A stretch of 64,000 bases of DNA from Palsa-504 sp963819785 (GCA_963819785.1 CAWFXW010000034.1:1-64000), one strand, 5' to 3'; shown: positions 37,487-46,381, numbered from the stretch's first letter. Translations and numbers: made by a program. The notes: a model not told the origin generated them from the sequence alone.

Positions 37487-38210
37487 TCTCGAACATGGGC
37501 GCCGGGTCGGACAGCGCGAACCTCAGGTGGCCGAACACCTCCATGGCCACCGCCCCGTACAGCACCGTCCAGCAGCGCAGGAAGGTGAGCACCGCACCGA
37601 CCGGTATGTCGCTGCCCAGCAGCTCGCGATAGCGGCTGAGCTGGTCGCGCAGGCCCGGGTCGATGTCCGCGGCGTCCGGGACCGGGAACGGCACCATGCT
37701 CCACAGCTCCAGGAACAGCGTGAAGAAGGTGCCGGCGAAGGCCATGGCGCACTCGTCGGCGATGTCGTACCGCCCGTCGTCCAGGCCGGGCAGCGGCACG
37801 CCGAACAGCAGGCTGAACTCGGCCTGGTGGTTCAGCGCCCAGCGGCGGAACTCCTGGCAGGCGGCGGCCATCTTGACCGTGAGTTTCGCGGCCACCTGGT
37901 CGGCCGCGCCGGCCGGCGGGACCGCGTCCTCGATGGCCTGGTGGATGTCCGACCCGAGCTCGGTGAAGATGTTCGCGCAGATGTGCCGGACCAGCTCGTC
38001 GCGGTTGTCGAAGTAGCGGTAAAGACCCGGCGCGGTCATCCCCATCTCGCGGGCGATGGCCCGCAGCGTGACCGCCTCCGGGCCGCTGTGCACCAGCAGC
38101 CGCCGCGCGGTCTGGATGATCTCTTCCGAGGTCGCCGCGCGCAGCCGGTCGCGACGGGACGGCGTGTGCCCGGCACCCGGCGCGATCCCGGTCTCCGCCG
38201 TCTGCGTCAT
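37431..38210 (-). CDS. TetR-family repressor next to the MMPL exporter
   Basis: The start is ATG 38210 because GGAGG lies five bases upstream; an upstream in-frame GTG at 38231 is less likely. It has 259 residues: DNA-binding helices at ~20-70 (IIQTARRLLVHSGPEAVTLR, MTAPGLYRYFDNRDELVRHI), then a helical ligand domain of the WHG type with a Trp/Phe-rich pocket (FFTLFLELWSMVPFPVPDA). It is divergent from an MMPL transporter, so it is its probable repressor. Confidence 0.9.
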   Translation of the reverse strand: MTQTAETGIAPGAGHTPSRRDRLRAATSEEIIQTARRLLVHSGPEAVTLRAIAREMGMTAPGLYRYFDNRDELVRHICANIFTELGSDIHQAIEDAVPPAGAADQVAAKLTVKMAAACQEFRRWALNHQAEFSLLFGVPLPGLDDGRYDIADECAMAFAGTFFTLFLELWSMVPFPVPDAADIDPGLRDQLSRYRELLGSDIPVGAVLTFLRCWTVLYGAVAMEVFGHLRFALSDPAPMFEITLGDLAALIGLRYPLPA

Positions 38211-38308
38211 CGCTGCCTCCAAAGAATTCACCGTGGGTCGATGCTAACCCACTTGACAGTAGTGAACACCGTATGCGAAGTTAGCGACGTAATCAGTTTA
38301 CATCGTTT

Positions 38309-38324
38309 ACTTGAGTTATCAAGT
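38309..38324. promoter_or_regulatory. candidate TetR operator before the MMPL gene
   Basis: ACTTGA-GTTA-TCAAGT is a perfect 6-bp inverted repeat 25 bases before the MMPL start, in an AT-rich divergent intergenic region. A TTGACA hexamer lies near 38253 and could be the -35 of one promoter. Confidence 0.5.
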
Positions 38325-38349
38325 GACGCGCATAGCTCGGGAGGCAGCT

Positions 38350-40554
38350 ATGTTCGAGGCCTGGGGGCGGGTCCTGTCCCGCCGGCGCTGGCTCACGCTG
38401 ATCATCACGCTCCTGTTCGTCGCCTTCGCCGGGGCCTGGGGGACCGGCGTGTTCGGCGCACTGTCGTCCAGCGACAACTTCACCCCGCCGTCCAGCCAGA
38501 GCCAGCGCGAGGCCAGCCGGGCCGAGCAGGTCTTCGGCCGCAACGACGCCGACGTCGTGGTGCTGTACCGCAGCGCCGCCATGACCGTCGCCGACCCGGC
38601 CTACCGGCAGGCGGTCACCACCGCGCTGGGCAGCCTGCCCCGCGCCGACGTGGCCGCCGTGACCACGTACTGGTCCACCGGGTCACCCCGGCTGGTCAGC
38701 ACCGACCGGCACGCCACGTACGCGGTCCTCCAGCTCACCGGGGCCGACGACGCGGCCCGGCACAAGACCTACGACGCGATCAAGAACGACCTGGCCCCCA
38801 AAGACCCGGGGAGCCTGAGCGCCGCCGGGGTGACCGCCCGGGTGGGCGGGAACGTGGCCATGGAGGTGGCGGTCAACAACGAGGTGAGCGCCGACATCGC
38901 CAAGGCCGAGGGCTTCTCGATGCCGGTGCTGCTGCTCCTGTTGCTGGTGATCTTCGGCAGCCTGGCCGCGGCGTCCCTCCCGATGGCGATCGGCGGCATC
39001 GCCATCCTCGGCTCGTTCACCGTGCTGCGCCTGCTCACCATGGTCACCACGGTCTCGGTCTACTCGCTGAACATCACCACCATCCTGGGCCTGGGCCTCG
39101 GCATCGACTACGGCCTGTTCATGGTCACCCGGTTCCGCGAGGAACTGCACCGCCAGCCGACCGTCGAACAGGCGGTAGCCCGCACGGTCGCCACCGCGGG
39201 CCGGACCATCGCGGTCTCCGGGGTCACGGTCGCGGTCGCGCTGACCAGCCTGATGCTGTTCCCGGTCGGCTTCCTGCGCTCGATGGGCTACGGCGGGGTG
39301 GCCACGGTCGCGGTGGACGTGCTGGCCGCGCTCATCGTGCTGCCCGCGTTGCTGGCCGTCCTCGGCCACCGGGTCAACGCGCTGCGGATCCGCCGCTCGG
39401 TCCGCCGCCCGCCGCCGGAGGCGGCCAGGTCAGCAGAGCCCCCCGAGTCCAGCGGGGCCTGGTACCGGCTGGCCCGCAGCGTCATGCGCCGGCCGCTGGT
39501 CTACGTCAGCGTGATCACGATCGCGCTGCTGGCCCTGGGCGCGCCGTTCCTGCGCATCTCCTGGGGCGGCACGGACGCCAGGACGCTGCCCGCCGCCTCG
39601 GCGGTCCGGCAGGTGTCCGAGGCGCTGGACAGCCAGTTCCCGGTCAACTCGACCGACCCGATCGAGGCGCTCATCACGGGGGCGAGCGGCTCCGCGGCGG
39701 TCACCTCCTACCTGCACCGCATCGACGCCATTCCCGGCGTGACCGGCGCCCAGGTCACCGGGGCCAAGGGAGCCGTCACCCTGGTCGACGCCGGCTACAC
39801 GCCGCCGCCGGTGTCCTCGGCCGCGCGGCACATCGTGACCCAGATCCGGGCGCTGGTGCCCCCGGCCGGGGCTACGGTCCTGATCGGCGGGACCACCGCC
39901 GGGCAGGTCGACGAGCTGGCCAGCCTCGGCTCGGTCCTGCCGTGGATGGCGCTGCTGGTCGGCCTGTCCACGTTCGTGCTGCTGTTCCTGGCCTTCGGCT
40001 CGGTGGTACTCCCGCTGAAGGCGATCGTGATGAACGTGCTGTCGCTGGGCGCGACGTTCGGCGTGGTGGTGTGGATCTTCCAGTGGGGTCACCTGTCCGG
40101 CCTGCTGCGGTTCACCGCGACCGGCTCGATCGACCCGACCATGCCGATCCTGATGCTGGCCGTCATCTTCGGCCTGTCCATGGACTACGAGGTGTTCCTG
40201 CTGTCCCGGATCCGGGAGCGCTACGACCAGACCGGCGACAACACCCTCGCGGTCGCGGCCGGCCTGCAGCGGACCGGCGGCCTGATCACCAGCCTGGCCC
40301 TGCTGCTGATCATCGTGGTCGGCGCGTTCTCCGCGTCCGGCATCACGTTCCTCAAGCTGATGGGCGTGGGCATGATCGTCGCGCTGCTGGTGGACGCGAC
40401 GGTGGTCCGGGTCCTGCTGGTGCCGGCCACGATGCGGCTGCTCGGCCGGGCCAACTGGTGGGCGCCGCGCCCGCTGCGCCGGCTGTACGCCAGGTACGGG
40501 TTCAAGGAGGAAGACCCGGCGCCGCTCCCGGTGCCGGCCAGCGCGCCACGCTGA
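38350..40554 (+). CDS. MMPL/RND-family transporter
   Basis: A 734-residue complete protein. ATG 38350 follows GGGAGGCAGCT. It has the usual two halves: helix 1 (LTLIITLLFVAFAGAWGTGV), a ~150-residue outer loop, helices 2-6 with LGLGLGIDYGLFMVTRFREE, a second outer loop and helices 7-12 with AVIFGLSMDYEVFLLSRIRE. The Asp-Tyr pairs in these two segments are the proton-relay residues of the family. The proteins export lipids or drugs, but the substrate is unknown here. It is controlled by the divergent TetR and ends before a strong hairpin. Confidence 0.9.
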   Translation: MFEAWGRVLSRRRWLTLIITLLFVAFAGAWGTGVFGALSSSDNFTPPSSQSQREASRAEQVFGRNDADVVVLYRSAAMTVADPAYRQAVTTALGSLPRADVAAVTTYWSTGSPRLVSTDRHATYAVLQLTGADDAARHKTYDAIKNDLAPKDPGSLSAAGVTARVGGNVAMEVAVNNEVSADIAKAEGFSMPVLLLLLLVIFGSLAAASLPMAIGGIAILGSFTVLRLLTMVTTVSVYSLNITTILGLGLGIDYGLFMVTRFREELHRQPTVEQAVARTVATAGRTIAVSGVTVAVALTSLMLFPVGFLRSMGYGGVATVAVDVLAALIVLPALLAVLGHRVNALRIRRSVRRPPPEAARSAEPPESSGAWYRLARSVMRRPLVYVSVITIALLALGAPFLRISWGGTDARTLPAASAVRQVSEALDSQFPVNSTDPIEALITGASGSAAVTSYLHRIDAIPGVTGAQVTGAKGAVTLVDAGYTPPPVSSAARHIVTQIRALVPPAGATVLIGGTTAGQVDELASLGSVLPWMALLVGLSTFVLLFLAFGSVVLPLKAIVMNVLSLGATFGVVVWIFQWGHLSGLLRFTATGSIDPTMPILMLAVIFGLSMDYEVFLLSRIRERYDQTGDNTLAVAAGLQRTGGLITSLALLLIIVVGAFSASGITFLKLMGVGMIVALLVDATVVRVLLVPATMRLLGRANWWAPRPLRRLYARYGFKEEDPAPLPVPASAPR

Positions 40555-40589
40555 CCGGCCGCCCCGGCTCGGCTTCTCCTTTCTGCCGA

Positions 40590-40620
40590 ACGGGCCGTGG
40601 TGCACCGCACCGCGGCCCGT
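40590..40620. terminator. hairpin after the MMPL gene
   Basis: A 14-bp stem with one G-T pair (ACGGGCCGTGGTGC with GCACCGCGGCCCGT) and a 3-base loop, 36 bases after the MMPL stop. There is no U tract, so it may act as a GC-hairpin terminator of the actinomycete type. Confidence 0.55.
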
Positions 40621-40732
40621 CCCGCGTGCCGGGGTGACGCGGGCCGGTGCCGCCTGCCACCGCATGGCGATCGCGCAGGCGCTACAGTAGCGGCCGATGG
40701 CGGCCGTCCCAGCGCCGTCTGAGGAGAGATCG

Positions 40733-41068
40733 ATGAACCAGCCCGTGGCTGTGCCGGAAGTGCTGTCGAGCGACCTGCCCGCCGGGGCCTACCTGCTGGA
40801 CGTGCGCGAGGACGACGAGTGGGCCGCCGGGCACGCCCCCGACGCGGTGCACGTCCGGCTCGGCGAGCTCGGCGCGCGGGCGGCCGAGCTGCCGCGCGAC
40901 CGTGAGGTGTACGTGATCTGCCGGACCGGGACCCGGTCCGCGTACGCGACCCAGGCCCTGCTCGGCGGCGGCCTGCAGGCGATCAACGTGGCCGACGGCA
41001 TGACCGGCTGGGCGGTCGCGGGCCGCCCGATGGTCAGCGAGGACGGCGGCGAGCCCTACGTCGCCTGA
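40733..41068 (+). CDS. rhodanese-domain protein
   Basis: 111 residues from ATG 40733 behind GAGGAGAGA. A single rhodanese domain: YLLDVREDDEWAAGHAPDAV, then the active-site loop VICRTGTRSA with the catalytic Cys. It could transfer sulfane sulfur or act as a redox sensor. There is no partner domain. It is four bases upstream of folB and likely co-transcribed. Confidence 0.88.
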   Translation: MNQPVAVPEVLSSDLPAGAYLLDVREDDEWAAGHAPDAVHVRLGELGARAAELPRDREVYVICRTGTRSAYATQALLGGGLQAINVADGMTGWAVAGRPMVSEDGGEPYVA

Positions 41069-41072
41069 GGGC

Positions 41073-41435
41073 GTGCCGGTGGACCTGGTATCGGTCCGGG
41101 ACCTGCCCGTCCCGGCGGTCATCGGCGTGCACGAGTGGGAACGCGAGATCACCCAGACGCTCGTGTTCAGCGTCGACCTGGCCGCCGACGTGCGCCGCGC
41201 GGCCCGGAACGACGACCTGGCCGACGCCCTGGACTACTCCGCGGTGGCGCGGACCATCGTCTCGGTCGTCGAGCAGGGCCGGTTCCGGCTCATCGAGACC
41301 GCCGCCGAGCGGGTCGCGGACCGGCTGCTGGCCGGCCACCCGGTGACCTGGCTCCGGCTCGAGGTGCGCAAGCCCATCGCCGGCGGCGGCTATACCGCCG
41401 CCGTCACCATCGAGCGAGGCGTGCGCACCGGCTGA
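41073..41435 (+). CDS. folB: dihydroneopterin aldolase-like protein
   Basis: A 120-residue FolB-fold protein from GTG 41073. It has the T-fold strands VIGVHEWEREITQTLVFSVD and DALDYSAVARTIVSVVE, the catalytic Glu region IETAAERVADRLL and the Lys in LEVRKPIAGGG. FolB splits dihydroneopterin to 6-hydroxymethyl-dihydropterin and glycolaldehyde in folate synthesis. The other fol genes are not nearby, so it could be a second, stand-alone member of the family. Its 3' end overlaps the convergent luxR gene by 32 bases. Confidence 0.85.
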   Translation: MPVDLVSVRDLPVPAVIGVHEWEREITQTLVFSVDLAADVRRAARNDDLADALDYSAVARTIVSVVEQGRFRLIETAAERVADRLLAGHPVTWLRLEVRKPIAGGGYTAAVTIERGVRTG

Positions 41436-42192
41436 GATCAGCGGTGGCGCCGAGCGCCCGGAGCCGGGCCACGGCCTCGGTGCGGGAGGTGACGTCGAGG
41501 GCGCGGTAGCTGTGCTGCAGGTGGGCCTGCACGGTCCGGGCGCTGATGCCCAGGGCCCGGGCGATGCCCCGGTCGGACTGGCCGTCGGCGACGAGCTGGA
41601 GGATGCGGGCCTGGCGCGGGGTCAGCAGCGGGTTGCCCGCGGGGTCCTGCGCCAGCCCGGGCCCGGCCTGGGTCAGCAGCGCGAGGGCCGCCGCCTGCCC
41701 GACGTGGATCCGCAGCAGGTCAAGGAGCTCGAGGTCGCTGGCGGAGAAGTCCTGACCCTGCCGGTTCAGCGCGACCCCGATCAGCCCGCCCCCGGGGGGC
41801 CGCACCGAGATCGCCACCTGGCGGTCGACCCCGCACACGCGGTAGAAGTCGCGGTACAGGCCGAGCGCGCGGAACTGGCGGTCGCTGAGGAAATCGGAGA
41901 TCCGCCGCGCCCGGCCGTCCCCGGTGGCCCGGACGTAGCCCAGGACGGGATGCTCCGGCAGGTGCTGCTGGAACAGCTCGACGCCCCCGGGGAAGGAGCC
42001 GACGCCGGCGGGTTCGATGAGCCAGGCCAGCAGGGCGTCGCCGGCGCCGATGTGGTTGTAGGAGCACGAGTCGGCGGGGACGAGCCGGGCGGCGAGGCTG
42101 ACCACGCGAGCGGCGTAGTCCGGGCCTTCAGGCGCGTACAGCTCGGCGAGCCCGTCGCTGAGCTGGCGCAGCGCGCTGCGGGAACCGGTCAT
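41404..42192 (-). CDS. LuxR-family regulator with GAF-like sensor
   Basis: The start is ATG 42192 because GGAGG lies just upstream. It has 262 residues: N-terminal sensor ~20-180 (SCSYNHIGAGDALLAWLIEP, VCGVDRQVAISVRPP), then a LuxR helix-turn-helix at ~200-255 (LLTPRQARILQLVADGQSDR, ALGISARTVQAHLQHSYRAL). These regulators are common in actinomycetes and respond to unknown small molecules. The gene overlaps folB at its end but is otherwise isolated. Confidence 0.85.
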   Translation of the reverse strand: MTGSRSALRQLSDGLAELYAPEGPDYAARVVSLAARLVPADSCSYNHIGAGDALLAWLIEPAGVGSFPGGVELFQQHLPEHPVLGYVRATGDGRARRISDFLSDRQFRALGLYRDFYRVCGVDRQVAISVRPPGGGLIGVALNRQGQDFSASDLELLDLLRIHVGQAAALALLTQAGPGLAQDPAGNPLLTPRQARILQLVADGQSDRGIARALGISARTVQAHLQHSYRALDVTSRTEAVARLRALGATADLSRCARLARW

Positions 42193-42445
42193 AAGGCACC
42201 TCCGCGACACGTTATCAGCTAAGCAAAATTACCGATACCGCCACGGCGCGCGGCGTGGGCACAGTTAGCTTGGCCGAGGCAGGGAGCGCTGGGGGGAACT
42301 TGGCGCACCAGGTGGAGCGCGCGCTGCCCTCGTCAGGCGGCGATCGGCAGCCGGGCCGCTCATGGGCCCGGCTGCCGACGCCGGACGCCGGACGCGACGG
42401 GCCTGGGGGGGAGGGGCACGCCGTGCGGGCGAACGTACCACTGTA
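42193..42445. other. intergenic region upstream of luxR
   Basis: No gene is seen. Part of it is AT-richer (42215-42265, with TTAGCTTGG), suggesting the luxR promoter. The rest is ordinary GC-rich DNA leading into the tandem repeat. Confidence 0.4.
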
Positions 42446-42549
42446 CAACGTACGCCCGACTTATCCGTACGCAACGTACGCCCGGCTTATCCGTCCACAC
42501 CGTATGCCCGGGTTGTCAGTCCACAACGTATGCCCGGCTTAGTCAGTCC
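42446..42549. repeat. 26-bp intergenic tandem repeat
   Basis: Four exact-length 26-base units follow each other at 42446, 42472, 42498 and 42524, and a degraded fifth begins at 42550. The core is CAACGTACGCCCGGCTTATC, with drift to CACCGTATGCCC in unit 3 and CAACGTATGCCC in unit 4. The first unit contains the palindrome CGTACG. It lies between the luxR start and the end of the SDR gene. No coding sense is visible. Confidence 0.85.
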
Positions 42550-42550
42550 C

Positions 42551-43411
42551 TCAGCCCACGCCCGGCGGGCCTCCTAGTCCGTCGCCGCGGCCTGGCCCGC
42601 AGCCCGGCGGGGTCGTCCTAGTCGCGCCGCGCCGCCGCGGTCTGACCCGCAGCCCGCTCATGCCGCCGTCGACCGCGAGCGCGGTCCCGGTGGTGGCCCC
42701 GGCGAGCGGGCTGGCCAGGTAGGCGATGGCCGCGGCCACCTCCTCCGCGCTGACCAGGCGGCCCATGGGCTGGCGGGCGGCGAGCGCGGTCCGCTCGGCC
42801 CGCGGGTCGGCCGCGGCGTCGAGCAGCCTGCCCACCCACGGCGTATCGACCGTGCCCGGGTTGACGCAGTTGACCCGGATCCCCTCGGCCACGTGGTCGG
42901 CCGCCATGGCCAGCGTGAGCGCGTAGACCGCGCCCTTGCTCGCGCAGTACAGGGCGCGCTGCGGCAGGCCGGCCATGGCCCCAATCGAACAGGTGTTGAC
43001 GATGGCGGCCCGGCCGTGCTCGCGCACCGCCCGGCGCAGCAGGGGCAGGGCGGCCCGGGTCGTGCGCACCATGCCGAGCACGTTCACGTCCAGGACCCGG
43101 TGCCACTCGTCGTCGTCGTTGTCCTCGACGGTGCCGGCCGCGCCGATGCCCGCGTTGTTGACCAGGATGTCCAGCCCGCCGAGGGCCTGCCCGGCCTGCG
43201 CCACCGCGGCCCGGACCGCGGCGTCGTCGGTCACGTCCGCCCGGACCGGGTACAGGTCGTCGCCCCGATCATCGGAGGGCAGGTCCCGGTCCAGCACCGC
43301 CACCCGCGCGCCGCGGGCCGCTAGCAGCCGGGCGGTGGCCAGTCCGATCCCCGAGCCACCCCCGGTGACCAGTGCCGCCAGCCCGGCGAATTCGGTCGGC
43401 TGCTCCGCCAT
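42551..43411 (-). CDS. short-chain dehydrogenase/reductase
   Basis: A 286-residue SDR from ATG 43411. The nucleotide loop is TGGGSGIGLA and NNAGIG is present. The catalytic Ser lies in NTCSIGAMAG and the YxxxK in YCASKG. The domain ends at AVDGGMSGL. About 30 Arg/Gly/Pro residues follow before the stop, probably a drifted tail that reaches the tandem repeat. The substrate cannot be told; sugar-alcohol or 3-hydroxyacyl dehydrogenases look similar. It is divergent from the ECF sigma gene. Confidence 0.85.
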   Translation of the reverse strand: MAEQPTEFAGLAALVTGGGSGIGLATARLLAARGARVAVLDRDLPSDDRGDDLYPVRADVTDDAAVRAAVAQAGQALGGLDILVNNAGIGAAGTVEDNDDDEWHRVLDVNVLGMVRTTRAALPLLRRAVREHGRAAIVNTCSIGAMAGLPQRALYCASKGAVYALTLAMAADHVAEGIRVNCVNPGTVDTPWVGRLLDAAADPRAERTALAARQPMGRLVSAEEVAAAIAYLASPLAGATTGTALAVDGGMSGLRVRPRRRGATRTTPPGCGPGRGDGLGGPPGVG

Positions 43412-43524
43412 ACATCCGATGTATCACATCGATCCGGTCCGCCGGCGGCGCATCGTGAACCCGGTCGCGGGGATCGGGTGAAAGCGGGGTGACCGTGATA
43501 GACACCTCGCAAAGGGAGCCAGCT

Positions 43525-44148
43525 ATGACCGCACCGCCCCGGCGGCGCGCGGCGGACCAGGACGCGGCCGGAACGCGCCTGGACGACGCCGCGCTGATCG
43601 AGCGGTCCTGGCATGAGCCCGAAGCGTTCGCCGCGCTGTACGACCGGCACGCGGCCCCGATCCACCGCTTCGCCGGCCGCAGGCTCGGCGGCCAGCTGGC
43701 CGACAACGTGGTCGCGGAGACGTTCCTGGCCGCGTTCGGCCGGCGCAACCGGTACGACCTGCGCCGGGCCGACGCCCGGCCGTGGCTGTACGGGATCGCC
43801 GCCAACGTCATCGGCAAGCACCGCCGGGCCGAGGTCCGGATGCTCCGGGCCTGGGCCCGGACCGGGGCCGACCCGGTGACCGAGGGCCACGCCAACCTGG
43901 TCGACAGCCAGGTCGCCGCGGCGGCCGTGCAGCGGGACCTGGCGGCGGCCCTGGCCGCCCTGCCGGCCGGTGACCGGGACGTGCTGCTGCTCATCGCGTG
44001 GGCGGACCTCTCCTACGAGGAGACCGCCGCGGCGCTGGGCATCCCGGTCGGGACCGTGCGGTCCCGGCTGAACCGGGCTCGAAGAAAGGTGCGCGAGGCA
44101 CTCGGTGGCCAGGATCCGACCTCGTCGAACCAGGAGCTCGACCCATGA
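43525..44148 (+). CDS. ECF RNA polymerase sigma factor
   Basis: A 207-residue protein. ATG 43525 is preferred because AAAGGGAGCC precedes it; an in-frame GTG at 43489 exists. Region 2 contains AFAALYDRHAAPIHRFAGRR and DNVVAETFLAAF. Region 4 contains AALPAGDRDVLLLIAWADLS and IPVGTVRSRLNRARRKVRE. The next gene overlaps by four bases and encodes a CU044_5270 membrane protein, the usual partner of this ECF group and a likely anti-sigma factor. Confidence 0.92.
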   Translation: MTAPPRRRAADQDAAGTRLDDAALIERSWHEPEAFAALYDRHAAPIHRFAGRRLGGQLADNVVAETFLAAFGRRNRYDLRRADARPWLYGIAANVIGKHRRAEVRMLRAWARTGADPVTEGHANLVDSQVAAAAVQRDLAAALAALPAGDRDVLLLIAWADLSYEETAAALGIPVGTVRSRLNRARRKVREALGGQDPTSSNQELDP

Positions 44149-45230
44149 ACGACCTTGACCTAAACGACCTCGACCTGGTGCGCACCATGCGCGCCGAAGT
44201 CCCGTCCCCGTCCCCGGCCCGGCTGGCCAGCGGCCGTGACCGGATCCTCGCCGCGGCCTCCCGCCCGCGCCGCTACCGGCTCCTCGCGGCCGTCCCCGGC
44301 CTCCGCCGCTACCAGCGGCCGACCCGGCCGGCCGGGCCGGGCACCGCCTGGCGGCTGGCGCTGCCCGCGGGCGCGATCGTGGCGGCCGCGGCCATCGTCT
44401 GCGCCGCGGTCCTCGGGGGCACCGCGGCGCCGTCCCGGCCCGGGTCCGCGGCACCGTCCCGGCCCGGGTCCGCCGGCTCGCACCCGCGGCCCGCCCCGAC
44501 CGCGCGGGTGAGCCTCGCGGCCCGGTTCCTCACCGTCGCGGCCCGGACCGTCGCGGCCGAGCCGGCGGCCACCCGTCCCGGCGACCGGCAGTGGGTGTAC
44601 GCCCGGTTCGTGCAGGCCCAGACCGGGACGGCCACCCAGTCCGACGAGAACTGGATCCGGTTCGACGGCCTCGAGCAGGCCTACTACCTGAACGGCCAGC
44701 TCATCATCCATCCCGATGGCTCGGGCAGCGGCGGGCCGCTGGACAGCTACCGCGAGCTGGCCGCCCTGCCCGCCGACCCGGCGGCGATCCTGGCCGCGGC
44801 CGGCCAGGTGGTGGGGACCACCCAGCGGCAGTGGGAGAACTGGAGCTCGGGCAGCGCGGTGGCCGAACTGGCGCCCCGGAGCATCGGCGACGCCGAGTTC
44901 GACTACCTGGCTCAGCTGCTCTGGAACGCCTACGCGGCCGCGCCGCCCGCGGCGCTGGCGCACGTGTACCAGGGCATGGCTGACCTTCCGGGCGTGCGGG
45001 TCGAGCACGGCATGACCAGCGCGGCCGGCCGGCCCGGGATCGGCGTCTCGGCCAACGGCGGCGTGTCGTGGCTGCTCCTGGACCCGCAGACCTACCGCGT
45101 GATCGGCGTCAACGAGCGGGCGGTCACCGTGCGGACGGCCGGGACGAAGGGGAGCCTGCCCAGGTTCTCCGGCATGATCTCGATGGCCTGGGCGGACGTG
45201 GCCATCGTCGCCGTGCCGGGCCAGCGCTGA
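44145..45230 (+). CDS. CU044_5270 family membrane protein
   Basis: A 361-residue protein starting in the sigma stop codon (ATGA). A short cytosolic part (~65 residues, Asp-rich start MNDLDLNDLDLVRTMRAEV) is followed by one helix (LALPAGAIVAAAAIVCAAVL), a Ser/Pro-rich linker with two copies of APSRPGSA and an outer domain (DRQWVYARFVQAQTG, then DLPGVRVEHGM). The family is always encoded after an ECF factor and probably acts as its membrane-bound anti-sigma or sensor; this is inferred. It is followed by a 17-bp hairpin. Confidence 0.85.
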   Translation: MNDLDLNDLDLVRTMRAEVPSPSPARLASGRDRILAAASRPRRYRLLAAVPGLRRYQRPTRPAGPGTAWRLALPAGAIVAAAAIVCAAVLGGTAAPSRPGSAAPSRPGSAGSHPRPAPTARVSLAARFLTVAARTVAAEPAATRPGDRQWVYARFVQAQTGTATQSDENWIRFDGLEQAYYLNGQLIIHPDGSGSGGPLDSYRELAALPADPAAILAAAGQVVGTTQRQWENWSSGSAVAELAPRSIGDAEFDYLAQLLWNAYAAAPPAALAHVYQGMADLPGVRVEHGMTSAAGRPGIGVSANGGVSWLLLDPQTYRVIGVNERAVTVRTAGTKGSLPRFSGMISMAWADVAIVAVPGQR

Positions 45231-45232
45231 GC

Positions 45233-45272
45233 AGCTGAGCCGGGCCGCGCCGCGACGCGGCCCGGCTCAGCT
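45233..45272 (+). terminator. long GC hairpin after the sigma/CU044 operon
   Basis: A perfect 17-bp stem (AGCTGAGCCGGGCCGCG with its complement) and a 6-base loop, starting three bases after the stop codon. There is no U tract. Confidence 0.75.
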
Positions 45273-45468
45273 GAGCGCCTTGCGGCGCGCATCCGGTTAT
45301 GCGCGGAACCGGCAACATCAGCAGCATTCGCCCTGCTGGCCACTGTGCTCTCCCGCGCGGCATCATTCCGCAACCGGTCCAATACGTCATCGAGCCGGTT
45401 GGCCCTAGTGACGCCGGGCGGGATCGTCGTTCGTACGGAACCACCGGGCCTCGGCTTAGGCTGGCTGG

Positions 45469-46296
45469 GTGGCAGAAACGGCAGAAACGGCCGAAGCGGC
45501 GAAAGCGGCCGAAGCGGCCGAAGCGGCGAACCGGGCGGTCTCGCGGACCGCCGAGGACGGGACCGCCGAGGACGGGACCGCCGAGGACGGGACCGCCGGG
45601 GTCTGGTGGGCGCGCCGCCAGGACGCCGCCCCGCGGCTGGCCGGCCTGCTCGACCCCGCTGAGCGGGAGCGCTGGGAGCGCTTCCGCCAGGACGCGGACC
45701 GGGAGCGCTTCCTGGTCGGCTGCGCGCTGGCCAAGACGGTGATCGCCGCCCGCACCGGCCAGCGGCCCGCCGAGGTGAGCTTCGACCGGACCTGCGGCCA
45801 GTGCGGCAAGCCGCACGGCAAGCCGGCCGTCCGGGGCGGCGGCCCGGAATTCTCCGTCTCGCACTCCGGAGACCTGGTCGCGGTCGCGGTCGCGGCGGCG
45901 CCGGTCGGCGTGGACGTCGAGCAGCTGGAGGGCCGGCCGCACCCCCTGGGCAGCGACGATCCGGCGGCGCTGGCCCGCTTGGTGCTCGGCGAGCAGGAAC
46001 AGGCGGCGCTGGCCGCGGTCCCGCCATCCGGCCGGGCGCGCGCTTTCCTGGTCGCCTGGACCCGGAAGGAAGCCGTGACCAAGGCGCAGGGCGACGGGGT
46101 GCGGGTCCCGTTCACCGAAGTCATCGTGGCCGCGGACGCGGCCGCCCCGCGTGTCGTGGCGTGGCCCTACGCGCAGGATCCGGGAAGCGTGTCGCTGCTC
46201 GACCTCGACACGGAGCCCGGCTACGTGGCGGCGCTGGCTGTGCTCGGCCGCTGCCGTGCTGTCCGGCCCGCGGACGGATCGTCCCTGCTGGCATAG
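45469..46296 (+). CDS. Sfp-type 4'-phosphopantetheinyl transferase
   Basis: 275 residues from GTG 45469. After a ~45-residue low-complexity leader (Ala/Glu runs, then three AEDGT units) the enzyme shows FLVGCALAKTVIA, FSVSHSGDLVAVAV, VGVDVEQ and WTRKEAVTKAQG, the magnesium and CoA-binding motifs. It attaches 4'-phosphopantetheine to carrier proteins of polyketide, peptide or fatty-acid synthases. No synthase is nearby, so it probably serves the whole cell. The leader repeat is 15 bases long (GCCGAGGACGGGACC) and present three times. Confidence 0.9.
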   Translation: MAETAETAEAAKAAEAAEAANRAVSRTAEDGTAEDGTAEDGTAGVWWARRQDAAPRLAGLLDPAERERWERFRQDADRERFLVGCALAKTVIAARTGQRPAEVSFDRTCGQCGKPHGKPAVRGGGPEFSVSHSGDLVAVAVAAAPVGVDVEQLEGRPHPLGSDDPAALARLVLGEQEQAALAAVPPSGRARAFLVAWTRKEAVTKAQGDGVRVPFTEVIVAADAAAPRVVAWPYAQDPGSVSLLDLDTEPGYVAALAVLGRCRAVRPADGSSLLA

Positions 46297-46381
46297 GCGC
46301 TGCTCGTGGCGCTGGCAGACGGCGGCGGGAGCTGATCGCTGCGGGCGAACGCCCAGCGGAAATTTGTACGGGCTCTTCTTT

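Noticed and set aside
37341..40637. 1098-codon ORF on the plus strand
   Set aside because: Most of it is the +1 frame of the MMPL transporter and the reverse of tetR; it is Arg/Gly/His-rich with no motif, typical of GC-rich shadow frames.
42446..42549. CRISPR-like array
   Set aside because: Units are contiguous with no unique spacers; it is a simple tandem repeat.
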